DNA from: JAWKRB01 sp041389885
Lineage (GTDB): Bacteria > Myxococcota_A > Polyangia > Polyangiales > Ga0077539
Assembly: GCA_041389885.1 (NCBI GenBank)
Contig: JAWKRB010000020.1
Location: 62,001 to 126,000, forward strand
Direction: 5' to 3'
Length of the DNA stretch: 64,000 nt
The notes under the pieces were generated by a model. That model saw nothing but the letters and a program-made list of their open reading frames with translations, had not been told where the DNA came from and ran no database searches. This document shows positions 39,040 through 47,220 of the stretch, piece after piece (position 1 is the first letter of the stretch; each line of letters begins with the position of its first letter). Made by a program: the position numbers and the translations under genes.

Positions 39040-39504
39040 TCAGCGACCGATGTCACGATCGTGACCACCGTGGCCCTCGTGGCCGCAGCGCGCGTCGTGC
39101 CAGCCGACCCAGTGCGGACCCTCGGGGCCCCACTCGCGCTTCCAGATCGGCACCCTCGCCTTGATCTCGTCGATGAGCCGTCGGCAGGCCTTGAAGGCCT
39201 CGCCCCGATGCGGCGCGCTGGCCGCGCAGACGACCGCGAGGTCGCCGACGCGAAGGTCGCCCACGCGGTGCGCCACCGCCAGCCGCGCCTCGGGGATCTC
39301 CGCGGAGATCTCCGCCCCGATGCGCCGCATCTCGGCGAGGGCCATGGTCTCGTAGGCCTCGTACTCCAGCCGGGTCACCGGGAGCCCCTCGCTCTCGTCG
39401 CGCACGGCGCCCACGAAGATCGACACGCCCCCCGCCGAGGGGTGCGCGACCGCCGCGAGGCAGGCGTCCACCGAGAGGGGGGACTCGGAGATCGAGAAGG
39501 TCAC
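39040..39504 (-). CDS. moaE: molybdopterin synthase catalytic (large) subunit MoaE
   Basis: Adds the dithiolene sulfurs to precursor Z together with MoaD. 154 residues from a GTG overlapping the moaC stop (GTGA). Landmarks: GGVSIFVGAVRDESEGLPVT, LEYEAYETMALAEM, AHRVGDLRVGDLAVVCAASA, PHRGEAFKACRRLIDEIKAR and VPIWKREW with the active-site lysines. The C-terminal His/Gly-rich tail (CGHEGHGGHDRDIGR) is unusual and might bind metal. MoaD and the sulfurtransferase are not in the window. Confidence 0.93.
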   Translation of the reverse strand: MTFSISESPLSVDACLAAVAHPSAGGVSIFVGAVRDESEGLPVTRLEYEAYETMALAEMRRIGAEISAEIPEARLAVAHRVGDLRVGDLAVVCAASAPHRGEAFKACRRLIDEIKARVPIWKREWGPEGPHWVGWHDARCGHEGHGGHDRDIGR

Positions 39505-39989
39505 GGCCCGCCCTCGCGGGTCCAGTGGCCGCTGCGCCCGCCCTGCTTCTCGAGGAGCACCACGCGCTCGATGGCGACGCCGCGCTCGAGCCCCTTGACC
39601 ATGTCGTAGAGCGCGAGGGCGCCGACGCTCGCGCCCACCATCGCCTCCATCTCGACCCCCGTGCGATCGCGCGCCTCGGAGGCGACCGTGATCGTCGCGC
39701 CGCGCTCGTCCCACTCGACGGCGACCTGCACCGACGTGAGCTGCACCGCGTGGCACAGCGGGATCACCTCGGGCGTGCGCTTCGCGGCCATCACCGCCGA
39801 CAGGCGCACCGTGGCCTCGATGTTCCCCTTGGGCGCGTCGCCCGCGCGCGCCGCGGCGGCCGTCTCGGGCGCCATCGTGACCCGCGCCTGCGCCACCGCG
39901 CGACGCACGGTCACCGACTTCTCCCCCACGTCCACCATCCTCACCGCGCCCCGCTCGTCGAGGTGCGTCGGTCGCTCTCCGTCGCTCAT
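39501..39989 (-). CDS. moaC: cyclic pyranopterin monophosphate synthase MoaC
   Basis: Second step of molybdenum cofactor synthesis in the cytosol. 162 residues, normal length: LDERGAVRMVDVGEKSVTVR, GNIEATVRLSAVMAAKRTPE, VIPLCHAVQLTSVQVAVEWD (conserved PLCH), GVEMEAMVGASVGALALYDM, and the end VVLLEKQGGRSGHWTR with the active-site KxGGxSG. It overlaps moaE by four bases, so the two are translated as a pair. It is divergent from the exonuclease across 123 bases, which hold GATTAT (40042-40047) as a possible -10 for the plus strand. Confidence 0.95.
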   Translation of the reverse strand: MSDGERPTHLDERGAVRMVDVGEKSVTVRRAVAQARVTMAPETAAAARAGDAPKGNIEATVRLSAVMAAKRTPEVIPLCHAVQLTSVQVAVEWDERGATITVASEARDRTGVEMEAMVGASVGALALYDMVKGLERGVAIERVVLLEKQGGRSGHWTREGGP

Positions 39990-40112
39990 CCCCCGAGCAT
40001 CGCGCCATCTCTCACGCCGCGTCTACGACGCACGCCGGACGGATTATGTCCACCGCGAGCGCGCCTCGGCTTGTGCGCGGGGGCCTGACGTGGCCACCGT
40101 TGGGCATCGACC

Positions 40113-40961
40113 GTGAGCGCGCCGCTGCAACCCAGAAGCCAGCACCTCGTCCCTCCGGGGATCGCCGCCCGGCGCCCCCTCGGGCGCGAGGAGTTCGTGG
40201 CCTTCGACACCGAGACCACGGGGCTCTGGTGGGCCGAGCGCCTGGTCGAGATCGCCGCGGTGCGCTTTCGCGGCGACGAGGTCCTCGGGCGCTGGTCGGC
40301 GCTGGTGAACCCTGGGCGCCCGATGCCCGAGCACGTGGTGCCCATTCACGGCATCGACGACGCCATGGTGCGCGACGCCCCCGACGCGGCGACGGCCCTC
40401 GAGGGCTTTCGCGCCTTCGCCGCGGGGGCCACGCTCCTGGCGCACCACGCCCGCTTCGACCGGGACATCGTCGCCGCCGAGTTCGCCCGCGCGGGGTCGG
40501 CGCCCCCCGACGCGCCAATCTACTGCACCCTGGCCCTCGCGCGGCGAGAGATCCCCGAGTCGCCGCGGCACGGGCTGGTGAAGCTCTCGGCGTTTCTGGG
40601 CGTCGGCGCCGCCGAGGGGCCGCACCGGGCGGCGCAGGACGCGGAGCAGACGCGCAGGGTCTTTCTCGCCTGCGCCCAGCGCATGGGGGCCGAGGCGACC
40701 CTCGACGCGCTCCCTCCGCCCCGACGCTTCGACGGAGGCCCGAGGGCGCTGCGGCGCTGGCCGAAGCGGCTCCGGGGCGCGCGGCGCGCGATGCTGCGAG
40801 GGGGCGAGGTGGTGGTCGCGCTCCGGGGCGGCGGGTCGCTGCGCGGGGTGATCGTCGCGGCGCTGGAGCGGCACGGGGAGCTCGCCCTCGACCTGCTCAC
40901 GGCCGAGGGGCGCCGGGGGCTCCGCGCCTCGAGGGTCGCGTCGGTGCGCCGAGTGCGATAG
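40113..40961 (+). CDS. DEDDh 3'-5' exonuclease (DnaQ/PolC-epsilon type)
   Basis: 282 residues from GTG 40113. Exo I FVAFDTETTGLWWAERLVEI (D and E), Exo II LLAHHARFDRDIVAAEF, Exo III with HRAAQDAEQTRRVFLAC (the DEDDh His and Asp). A C-terminal 80-residue basic domain (RRWPKRLRGARRAMLRGGEV ... GGGSLRGVIVAALERHGELA) follows, absent from bare epsilon subunits, with an SH3-like strand pattern; it may bind nucleic acid. It acts on DNA or RNA; no polymerase link is evident. The start may be 30 or so bases either way. It ends 19 bases before rseP. Confidence 0.88.
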   Translation: MSAPLQPRSQHLVPPGIAARRPLGREEFVAFDTETTGLWWAERLVEIAAVRFRGDEVLGRWSALVNPGRPMPEHVVPIHGIDDAMVRDAPDAATALEGFRAFAAGATLLAHHARFDRDIVAAEFARAGSAPPDAPIYCTLALARREIPESPRHGLVKLSAFLGVGAAEGPHRAAQDAEQTRRVFLACAQRMGAEATLDALPPPRRFDGGPRALRRWPKRLRGARRAMLRGGEVVVALRGGGSLRGVIVAALERHGELALDLLTAEGRRGLRASRVASVRRVR

Positions 40962-40980
40962 AGGGAGCGCGGTTCATCCC

Positions 40981-42666
40981 GTGCTGTTCGACAACGTCCT
41001 ACGCTTCGTCGCACTCATCGGCGCGCTGGTCTTCGTGCACGAGCTCGGGCACTTCGTCTGGGCGCGGGTGTTCGGGGTCAAGGTGCTGAAATTCTCCCTG
41101 GGCTTCGGCCCGAGGGTGATCGGGTACCGCCACGGAGAGACGGACTACTGCGTCTCGCTGATCCCCATCGGCGGGTACGTGAAGATGCTCGGCGAAGACC
41201 CGAGCGACCGCATCGCCCACGAGGACGTCCCCCGCGCGTTTCACAACCAGCGGCTGTGGAAGCGCTTCGTCATCGTGCTCGCGGGCCCGGCGATGTCCCT
41301 GCTCTTTCCGGTGGGGCTGTATTTCGTGGTGTTCCTGGGCAACACCGACCTGCTGCCGCCGGTGATCGGCACGGTGGTCGAGGGCTACCCCGCGGAGTCA
41401 AAGCTGCTCCCCGGCGACCGCGTGCTGGCCATCGACGGCGTCGAGGTGCGCTCGTTTCGCGAGGTGCGCGAGGCCATCGCCGCGTCGCCCGACGCCCCGC
41501 TCACCTTCGACGTCGCCCGCGGCGAGACCCAGGTCACCGTGCGGGTGACCCCGGTCTCGGTGCGCGCGCCGCGCTCCGTCGACGACGCAGAGAGCACGGG
41601 GTTCCTCGGCGTCGCGCCGGGCTTCGCCCTGCCGGTCATCGGCGTGCGCGGGCCGAGCTCGCCCGCCATGGCCGCGGGCCTGCGGAGCTTCGACATCATC
41701 ACGATGTACGCGGGCATTCCCATTCGCCGCCGGGTCGACCTCGACCGGGTGCTGGGGCTCAGCCGCGGCGCCACGGTGCCCGTCGCGTACCTCCGACCGC
41801 AGCGCGTGGAGCGCGCCGCCGGCGGGCTGATGGACCTCGAGGTGCTCACCCCCGCCATCGCGCTGTTCACCCCCGAGGCGGGCGTCGGGAGCGTGCCCCA
41901 GCGCACCGGCATCGACTCCTCGGACCTCTACGTCTCCGACGTCGACCCCGACGGGCCGGAGCGCCAGATGGGCCTGCGCCGCGGCGCTCGGATCATCGCC
42001 CTCGACGACGTCCCCGTGCCCTCCTGGGAGGTCTTTCGCGAGCGCATCACCGAGGGGCCCCAGCGCCTCCGCGCGCTGCGCTTCTCCCTCGACGGGCATG
42101 AGTCCGCGGGCGCCTTCGCGCTGCGCCCGACCGTGTGGAGCGACGAGTTCGGTCAGCGGCACAGCCGCCTCGCCCTGGGCATCGAGCGCTGGTCCCCCGC
42201 AGTGACCGAGGCGATGGTGCCCAACCCCTCGCCCGTGCTCCACGCCGCGCGCAGCGCGTGGCGGGAGACCGGCGACGTGCTGCGCTTTCTCACCACGACG
42301 CTGGTCCACATGGTGCGCGGTCGCGTGCCGATGTCTTCGGTGGGCGGGCCCATCATGATCTATGACGTCTCCCGAAGCAGCGCGGGCGCGGGCCCCTGGG
42401 GCTTCATGCGGCTCATGGCCCTGGTGAGCCTGAACCTCGGGCTGTTGAACCTCCTGCCGATCCCCGTGCTCGACGGCGGGCACCTGCTGTTCTTCGCCCT
42501 CGAGGCCGTGACCCGGCGGCCGGTGAAGCTCTGGGTGCGGCAGACGCTCTCGGCCCTCGGGCTGCTGGTGCTCCTGGGCTTCATGGCCCTCGCGCTCCAC
42601 AACGACCTCGCGCGGCGGGGCGCCCCCCCAGAGCCGCTGCCCTCCGACGTCTCGCCGAGGCGCTGA
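40981..42666 (+). CDS. rseP: RseP-type site-2 membrane metalloprotease
   Basis: 561 residues, longer than E. coli RseP (450). Zinc motif HELGH at 20-24 in the first helix; the second motif NLLPIPVLDGGH at about 489-500. Periplasmic PDZ repeats between, e.g. VEGYPAESKLLPGDRVLAID and RGPSSPAMAAGLRSFDIITM, and a third around DVDPDGPERQMGLRRGARII, so three rather than two PDZ domains. The protease cleaves membrane anti-sigma factors in envelope stress signalling. In many bacteria it follows dxr/cdsA; here it follows an exonuclease instead. GTG start; the GAGGGAG 14-20 bases before it is a distant ribosome site. Confidence 0.93.
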   Translation: MLFDNVLRFVALIGALVFVHELGHFVWARVFGVKVLKFSLGFGPRVIGYRHGETDYCVSLIPIGGYVKMLGEDPSDRIAHEDVPRAFHNQRLWKRFVIVLAGPAMSLLFPVGLYFVVFLGNTDLLPPVIGTVVEGYPAESKLLPGDRVLAIDGVEVRSFREVREAIAASPDAPLTFDVARGETQVTVRVTPVSVRAPRSVDDAESTGFLGVAPGFALPVIGVRGPSSPAMAAGLRSFDIITMYAGIPIRRRVDLDRVLGLSRGATVPVAYLRPQRVERAAGGLMDLEVLTPAIALFTPEAGVGSVPQRTGIDSSDLYVSDVDPDGPERQMGLRRGARIIALDDVPVPSWEVFRERITEGPQRLRALRFSLDGHESAGAFALRPTVWSDEFGQRHSRLALGIERWSPAVTEAMVPNPSPVLHAARSAWRETGDVLRFLTTTLVHMVRGRVPMSSVGGPIMIYDVSRSSAGAGPWGFMRLMALVSLNLGLLNLLPIPVLDGGHLLFFALEAVTRRPVKLWVRQTLSALGLLVLLGFMALALHNDLARRGAPPEPLPSDVSPRR

Positions 42667-42736
42667 GGGCCGCAGAAACGCGCTCCGCGACGGCCCGCGC
42701 CCCTCGCGGACCGTCGCACCGCCGCGCAGCTTCGGG

Positions 42737-42742
42737 TACTGT
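42737..42742 (+). promoter_or_regulatory. candidate -10 hexamer of the 42749 gene
   Basis: TACTGT, first base exactly 12 bases before ATG 42749; transcription would start on the ATG. Confidence 0.4.
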
Positions 42743-42748
42743 GCGCAC

Positions 42749-43854
42749 ATGTCCCGCCATCTCGCGGTGTCGCTGGAGCCATCCGACGCGTTTCTCGCGC
42801 TGCTCCGCCTCAAGGCGGCCTCTGAAGTAGGCCGCTGGCCCGCGCAGCTCTCGGGTCGCTTTCGCGGCACCATCGAGCGCGAGTTCGCCGCGCTCGAGAA
42901 CACCGTGCGCACCCTCGGGGTCTGCTACGCCGACCTCGAAGAGCGCGGCATCGCGACCGTCGACCGCTCGGCCCACTCGCGCTTCGGCGACATCGACTCG
43001 GCGATCCACCTCGGCGCCTGCCCGATCGAGGTGTCGGTCGACATGGACCACCTCAAGGTCGCCCTCGAGCGCGGCGACCGCGACACCCGCGCGAGCATGG
43101 CCACCCTCGCGTCGTCGCTGCGCATGGCCCTCTGGTACGCCGTGCGCACCGACCTGCTGGTGTGCATCCAGCTCCAGCGCTCGGGCGAAGACCTCACCCC
43201 CGACGCCGCGCTGCGCTTCGTCGACGCCTACCTGGTGGCGGCGTGGAGCGGCGCCGAGCCCCCGCAGCCGCCCCTCCCCTCGCCCGAGCTGGGCGCCGAC
43301 CTCGCCCCCATCGGCGCGTTTCACACGCCGCCTCCGCCGGGGGAGAACGCGCTGCTGCCGAATCAGGAGTCCACCGCGGTCTTCAAGGTCGAGTCGCTGG
43401 GCGAGCTCGACCCGCAGCTCTTCGCCGGGTCGATGAACCTCAGCGCGGGCGCCCTCGCGACCATGGAGATGGACCGCCTGTCGCTCTCCGCCGCGGAGCC
43501 CAGCGCATGGGTCTGCTCCCCGCCCGCGTCCCCGCCGCCGCCCCCGCCGGGGGCGCGCGCGTGCTCTCCCTGGCCGCGCCGCCGCCGCCCCTCTCGAGCT
43601 TCGCCGAGCTCGACGGCACGGTGCTGCCGACGCTGCAGCTCAAGATCTCCGACGTGCTGTCCGACGACGCGCAGTTCTTCCTCGCGCAGACCGGGGCGCG
43701 CTGGCCCTGCGACGCCTCGGAGCTCGAGAGCGCGCACCAGCTCCTGACCGAGCGCATCCGCCGCGACATCCCCGACGTCGACCCGGTCACCGCGTCGCAG
43801 TGGTTCGGGCGCCTCTCGCGCGGGTACGACGAGCTCCGTCGCTGGACGCGCTGA
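42749..43854 (+). CDS. unknown cytosolic protein, one frameshift
   Basis: I do not recognise it. ATG 42749 opens to about residue 250 (MSRHLAVSLEPSDAFLALLR, HSRFGDIDSAIHLGACPIEV, SSLRMALWYAVRTDLLVCIQ), a mixed helical domain, then a Pro-rich linker. A shift near 43500 moves to the frame AMGLLPARVPAA and a second, compact acidic domain LSSFAELDGTVLPTLQLKIS, ALLTERIRRDIPDVDPVT-like, ending GYDELRRWTR before TGA 43852-43854. No signal peptide or membrane helix. TACTGT sits 12 bases before the ATG. It ends 31 bases before DUF1385, but that gene has its own hexamer. Confidence 0.65.
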
Positions 43855-43870
43855 CTCGCCGCGAGAGTGC

Positions 43871-43876
43871 TACGCT
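43871..43876 (+). promoter_or_regulatory. candidate -10 hexamer of the DUF1385 gene
   Basis: TACGCT, 15 bases before ATG 43886; predicted leader three bases. Confidence 0.38.
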
Positions 43877-43885
43877 CCTCGGCCC

Positions 43886-44887
43886 ATGGCAGCGAACGTC
43901 GGCGGTCAGGCCGTCATTGAAGGCGTAATGATGCGCTCCCCGCGGTGTCTCACCGTGGCGGTGCGCCGAAAGAGCAACGAGATCGTGCTGCGCGCGCAGC
44001 CGTGGCGCTCGGTGGTGCCCGAGGCGCTGCGCAAGATCCCGCTGGTGCGGGGCGCGCTCGTGCTCGTCGAGTCGATGCAGAACGGCTACGCCGCGCTGCG
44101 CTTCTCGGCGCAGGAGTACGAGGCCGACCTCCCCGAGGAGGAGCGCGGGAGCACCGGCGCCGAAGACTCGTCGGCGCAGCGGCTGGGCACGGTCTTCTCG
44201 ATCCTGCTGCTGGTGGGTCTGCCGAAGATCCTCGCCTGGGCGACGGGGCGGCTGACCGGCGGCGAGCTCAACATGGCCGACCCCCGGTTTCACATCCTCG
44301 CGGGCTTCTTCAAGCTCGCGATCGTGATCGGCATGATGCTGCTGATGCGTCGAAACGCCGAGATGTACAGGGTTTTTCAGTATCACGGGGCCGAGCACAA
44401 GGCCATCGCGGTGCACGAGGCCGGGCTGCCGCTCACGGTCGAGAGCGCGCGCCGCTTCACCACCCGCCACGCGCGCTGCGGCACCACGTTCTTGATGGTG
44501 GTGGTGATCGTCTCCGTCGCGATCTTCGCGCTGGTGCTGCCGATGGTGCTCCCGCACAACGGCGGGCTGCTGAACGTCCTGGCGTCCATCGCGGTGAGCG
44601 TGCCGCTGATGTTCCCCATCGCGGGCTTCGCGTACGAGCTGCAGCGCCTGGGCGCGCGCTACGCCGACCACCCCATCGCGCAGGTCTTTCTCGCGCCGGG
44701 CTACCTCGTGCAGCGCATCACCACCGCCGAGCCCACCGACGACCAGGTCGAGATCGCCCTGGTGGCCCTGCAGAGCGCCCTGGAGAACGAGCGCGCCCTC
44801 GCGCCGTCTTCGCAGCCCGAGGTCGAGCCGGTGGTCACGCGCTACCCCGACTTCGCGTCCTTCGCGACCGCGCACGGCGCGCTCTAG
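43886..44887 (+). CDS. DUF1385 (YqhQ-like) membrane protein
   Basis: 333 residues. The family start VGGQAVIEGVMMRSPRCLTV is intact; then KIPLVRGALVLVESM, membrane helices LGTVFSILLLVGLPKILAWA and LAIVIGMMLLM, the conserved YHGAEHKAIAVHEAG and RHARCGTTFLMVVVIVSVAI, and APGYLVQRITTAEPTDDQVE at the end. Function is not established; the conserved His/Glu/Cys set suggests a metal or lipid-related enzyme. In many bacteria the gene neighbours prfA, as here (74 bases upstream of it), with prmC often nearby. Confidence 0.9.
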   Translation: MAANVGGQAVIEGVMMRSPRCLTVAVRRKSNEIVLRAQPWRSVVPEALRKIPLVRGALVLVESMQNGYAALRFSAQEYEADLPEEERGSTGAEDSSAQRLGTVFSILLLVGLPKILAWATGRLTGGELNMADPRFHILAGFFKLAIVIGMMLLMRRNAEMYRVFQYHGAEHKAIAVHEAGLPLTVESARRFTTRHARCGTTFLMVVVIVSVAIFALVLPMVLPHNGGLLNVLASIAVSVPLMFPIAGFAYELQRLGARYADHPIAQVFLAPGYLVQRITTAEPTDDQVEIALVALQSALENERALAPSSQPEVEPVVTRYPDFASFATAHGAL

Positions 44888-44961
44888 CGACGCCCGGCCT
44901 CGCCTCCCCCGAACGCCCCCTACGCCTCTCCGCCTCTCCGCGCACGGAGTCTCTCCCCGCC

Positions 44962-46071
44962 ATGCTCCCCGTCGACAAGCTCGAGTCCTTCGTTCGCCGC
45001 GCCGAGGAGCTCGACCGGCTGCTCTGCGACCCCGCCGCCGCGTCGGACCAGGCGCGCTACCGCAAGCTGAACCGAGAGCGCGCGCAGCTCGAGGCGCTGG
45101 TCACGTCCTTCGACGCCTGGAAGAAGCTCAGCGCCCGCGTCGCCGAAGACCGCGCGGCGCTCGCCGATCCAGAGCTCCGCGAGCTGGTCGCCGACGAGCT
45201 CCCCGCGCTCGAGACCCAGCTCGCGGACCTCGAGCGCGAGCTGGTGTTCATGCTCCTGCCGCCCGATCCCCACGACGACCGCAACGTGGTGCTCGAGATT
45301 CGCGCGGCCGCCGGGGGCGACGAGGCCACGCTCTTCGCCGCCGACCTCTTTCGCATGTACCTCCGATACGCCGAGAAGCGCCGCTGGCGCGTGGAGCTCC
45401 TCTCCGAGAGCCGCACCGAGGTGGGGGGCTTTCGCGAGGTCGTCGCCCTCGTGAGCGGCGAGCAGGTGTACAGCACCCTGCGCTTCGAGGCCGGCACCCA
45501 CCGCGTGCAGCGCGTGCCGAGCACCGAGGCGCAGGGGCGCGTGCACACCTCCACGGCGACCGTCGCGGTGCTGCCCGAGGCCGAAGAGGTCGACGTGCAG
45601 ATCAACGACCAGGACCTGCAGATCACCACCGCCGCCTCGGGCGGGCCGGGCGGCCAGGGGGTGAACACCACGAACAGCGCCGTGCAGGTGATTCACAAGC
45701 CCACGGGGCTGCTGGTGAAGTCGCAGGAGGAGCGCTCGTGGCACAAGAACATCGCGCGGGCGATGAAGATCCTGCGCTCGCGGCTCCTCGAGCTCGAGCG
45801 GCAGAAGCAGGACGCGGCGATCTCCGCCGAGCGCCGCGGGATGGTGGGCGGCGGAGAGCGCGCGGAGAAGATCCGCACGTACAACTTCCCCCAGAACCGC
45901 GTCACCGATCACCGCGCGCAGATCACGCTCTACAAGCTCGACCGCTTCGTGAACGGCGAGCTCGATGAGATCCTCACGCCCCTGCGCACGCACCACCAGG
46001 CCGAGCGGCTCCGGCGCGAGCTGGGCATCGAGACCGGGATCACCACCGGCGCCGCGACCGACGACGACTGA
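44962..46071 (+). CDS. prfA: peptide chain release factor 1
   Basis: 369 residues. Ends translation at UAA and UAG on the ribosome. The stop-codon reading motif is RVPSTEAQGR near 183-192 (PxT, RF1-type, here PST rather than PAT). The catalytic GGQ lies in SGGPGGQGVNTTNSAVQVIH near 227-245, with the Gln to be methylated by PrmC; the residue after GGQ is Gly rather than the more usual His. Start ATG 44962 has no strong ribosome site, and the open frame back to 43945 is a shadow of DUF1385. The length and all domains are normal. Confidence 0.95.
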   Translation: MLPVDKLESFVRRAEELDRLLCDPAAASDQARYRKLNRERAQLEALVTSFDAWKKLSARVAEDRAALADPELRELVADELPALETQLADLERELVFMLLPPDPHDDRNVVLEIRAAAGGDEATLFAADLFRMYLRYAEKRRWRVELLSESRTEVGGFREVVALVSGEQVYSTLRFEAGTHRVQRVPSTEAQGRVHTSTATVAVLPEAEEVDVQINDQDLQITTAASGGPGGQGVNTTNSAVQVIHKPTGLLVKSQEERSWHKNIARAMKILRSRLLELERQKQDAAISAERRGMVGGGERAEKIRTYNFPQNRVTDHRAQITLYKLDRFVNGELDEILTPLRTHHQAERLRRELGIETGITTGAATDDD

Positions 46072-46091
46072 GCCTGTGCTATCTCCCGCCC

Positions 46092-47177
46092 GTGCGTGAC
46101 CCCGCCGCCTCGCTGCGCCAGGTTCGAGACCGCTGCGCCCGCGCGCTCCTCGACGCCCTCGCGACCCCTGGAGAGGGCGCGACACCCGCCGCGCTCCGGC
46201 ACGTGCCCGAGGCCCTCGCGGTCTGCGGCCACCTCGCCGAGGCCCACCGCGCCCTCGACCGGATCATGGCGCGCCTCGACCTCGGCGCCGACGCCTTCAC
46301 CCTCGCCGCCGTCGCCGTGGGCGCGCTGCGCCTGGGCCGCGGCGAGGCGCTGCTTCGCCTGCGCGCCCGAGAGGCCGACGAGGGCGGAGACCCCCTGCGC
46401 GCGCTCATTCGCGCGGGCCGGGTCGCCCGCGCCGCGGGGGACCGCGAGGGCGTCACCGCCACCCTCGACGCCCTCGCCGACGCCGGCGCCGACGCGCTCC
46501 TCGCCGCCGGGGTCGAGGGCGAGGCGCTCGCGCTCGCGGCCAGCGCGCGCACCTTCGTCGACGACCCGCACCGCGCCGCGGCCCTCGGCGCCGCCCTCAC
46601 CCGCCTCGCCGACCCGCTGCCCGAGGGCGACCCGCGTCGTCTCGCGGCCCTCGCCCGGGGCCTCGCGTGGTGGTGCCGCGGCGGCGCGCACGCCGAGCCC
46701 CTCGCCCTCGCCGGGCGCGCGGCGCGGGCGCTCCTCGACGCGCTCCCCACCGACGGCCGGGTCGGCCCGAGCGGCGCGTGGATCGACGACACCGCCTGCG
46801 TCGCCCTCGACGCCCAGGAGGCCCTCGCGGGCCTCGACGGAGAGAGCGTCGGCGCCGAGCCCCTGCGCGTGGTGCTCTGCAACGCGCCCCCCGCGGACGC
46901 CGACCGCATCGCCGAAGCCCTTGTGCGAGAGCGACTCGCGGCGTGTGTGAACATCGTGCCGGCGTTGCGCAGCGTGTACGAATGGAAGGGCGAGGTCGAG
47001 CGCGAGACCGAGAGCGCGATGCTCATCAAGACCGCCGCGAGCCGGGTCGACGCGCTCACCGCGAGGCTCGTCGCGCTGCACCCCTACGAGCTCCCCGAGG
47101 TGATCGCGCTGCCCGTGGGCGAGGGCGAAGGCAACCCCGCCTACCACGCCTGGGTCGCCGCGCAGACGAGGGCGTGA
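46092..47177 (+). CDS. cutA: fusion of a 250-residue helical-repeat domain to a CutA1 domain
   Basis: 361 residues. Residues 258-361 are a full CutA1 (trimeric PII-like fold, implicated in divalent-cation tolerance): RVVLCNAPPADADRIAEALV, RERLAACVNIVPALRSVYEW, ESAMLIKTAASRVDALTARL and LHPYELPEVIALPVGEGEG. CutA is usually about 105 residues and stands alone. The first 250 residues are Ala/Leu/Arg-rich repeats (HVPEALAVCGHLAEAHRALD, DGRVGPSGAWIDDTACVALD) resembling TPR-like solenoids, with no frame break at the join, so the fusion is real in this assembly. GTG 46092 has TATCTC exactly 12 bases before. It sits 20 bases after prfA. Confidence 0.85.
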   Translation: MRDPAASLRQVRDRCARALLDALATPGEGATPAALRHVPEALAVCGHLAEAHRALDRIMARLDLGADAFTLAAVAVGALRLGRGEALLRLRAREADEGGDPLRALIRAGRVARAAGDREGVTATLDALADAGADALLAAGVEGEALALAASARTFVDDPHRAAALGAALTRLADPLPEGDPRRLAALARGLAWWCRGGAHAEPLALAGRAARALLDALPTDGRVGPSGAWIDDTACVALDAQEALAGLDGESVGAEPLRVVLCNAPPADADRIAEALVRERLAACVNIVPALRSVYEWKGEVERETESAMLIKTAASRVDALTARLVALHPYELPEVIALPVGEGEGNPAYHAWVAAQTRA

Positions 47178-47205
47178 GGGCGCGGCGGCGAGGCCCGCGC
47201 TGGTG

Positions 47206-47211
47206 TACCTT
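47206..47211 (+). promoter_or_regulatory. candidate -10 hexamer of nadE
   Basis: TACCTT, 15 bases before ATG 47221; predicted leader three bases. Confidence 0.38.
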
Positions 47212-47220
47212 CCGTCGCCC

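Noticed and set aside
43945..44961. Apparent N-terminal extension of prfA
   Set aside because: It lies wholly over DUF1385 in another frame; RF1 begins at 44962.
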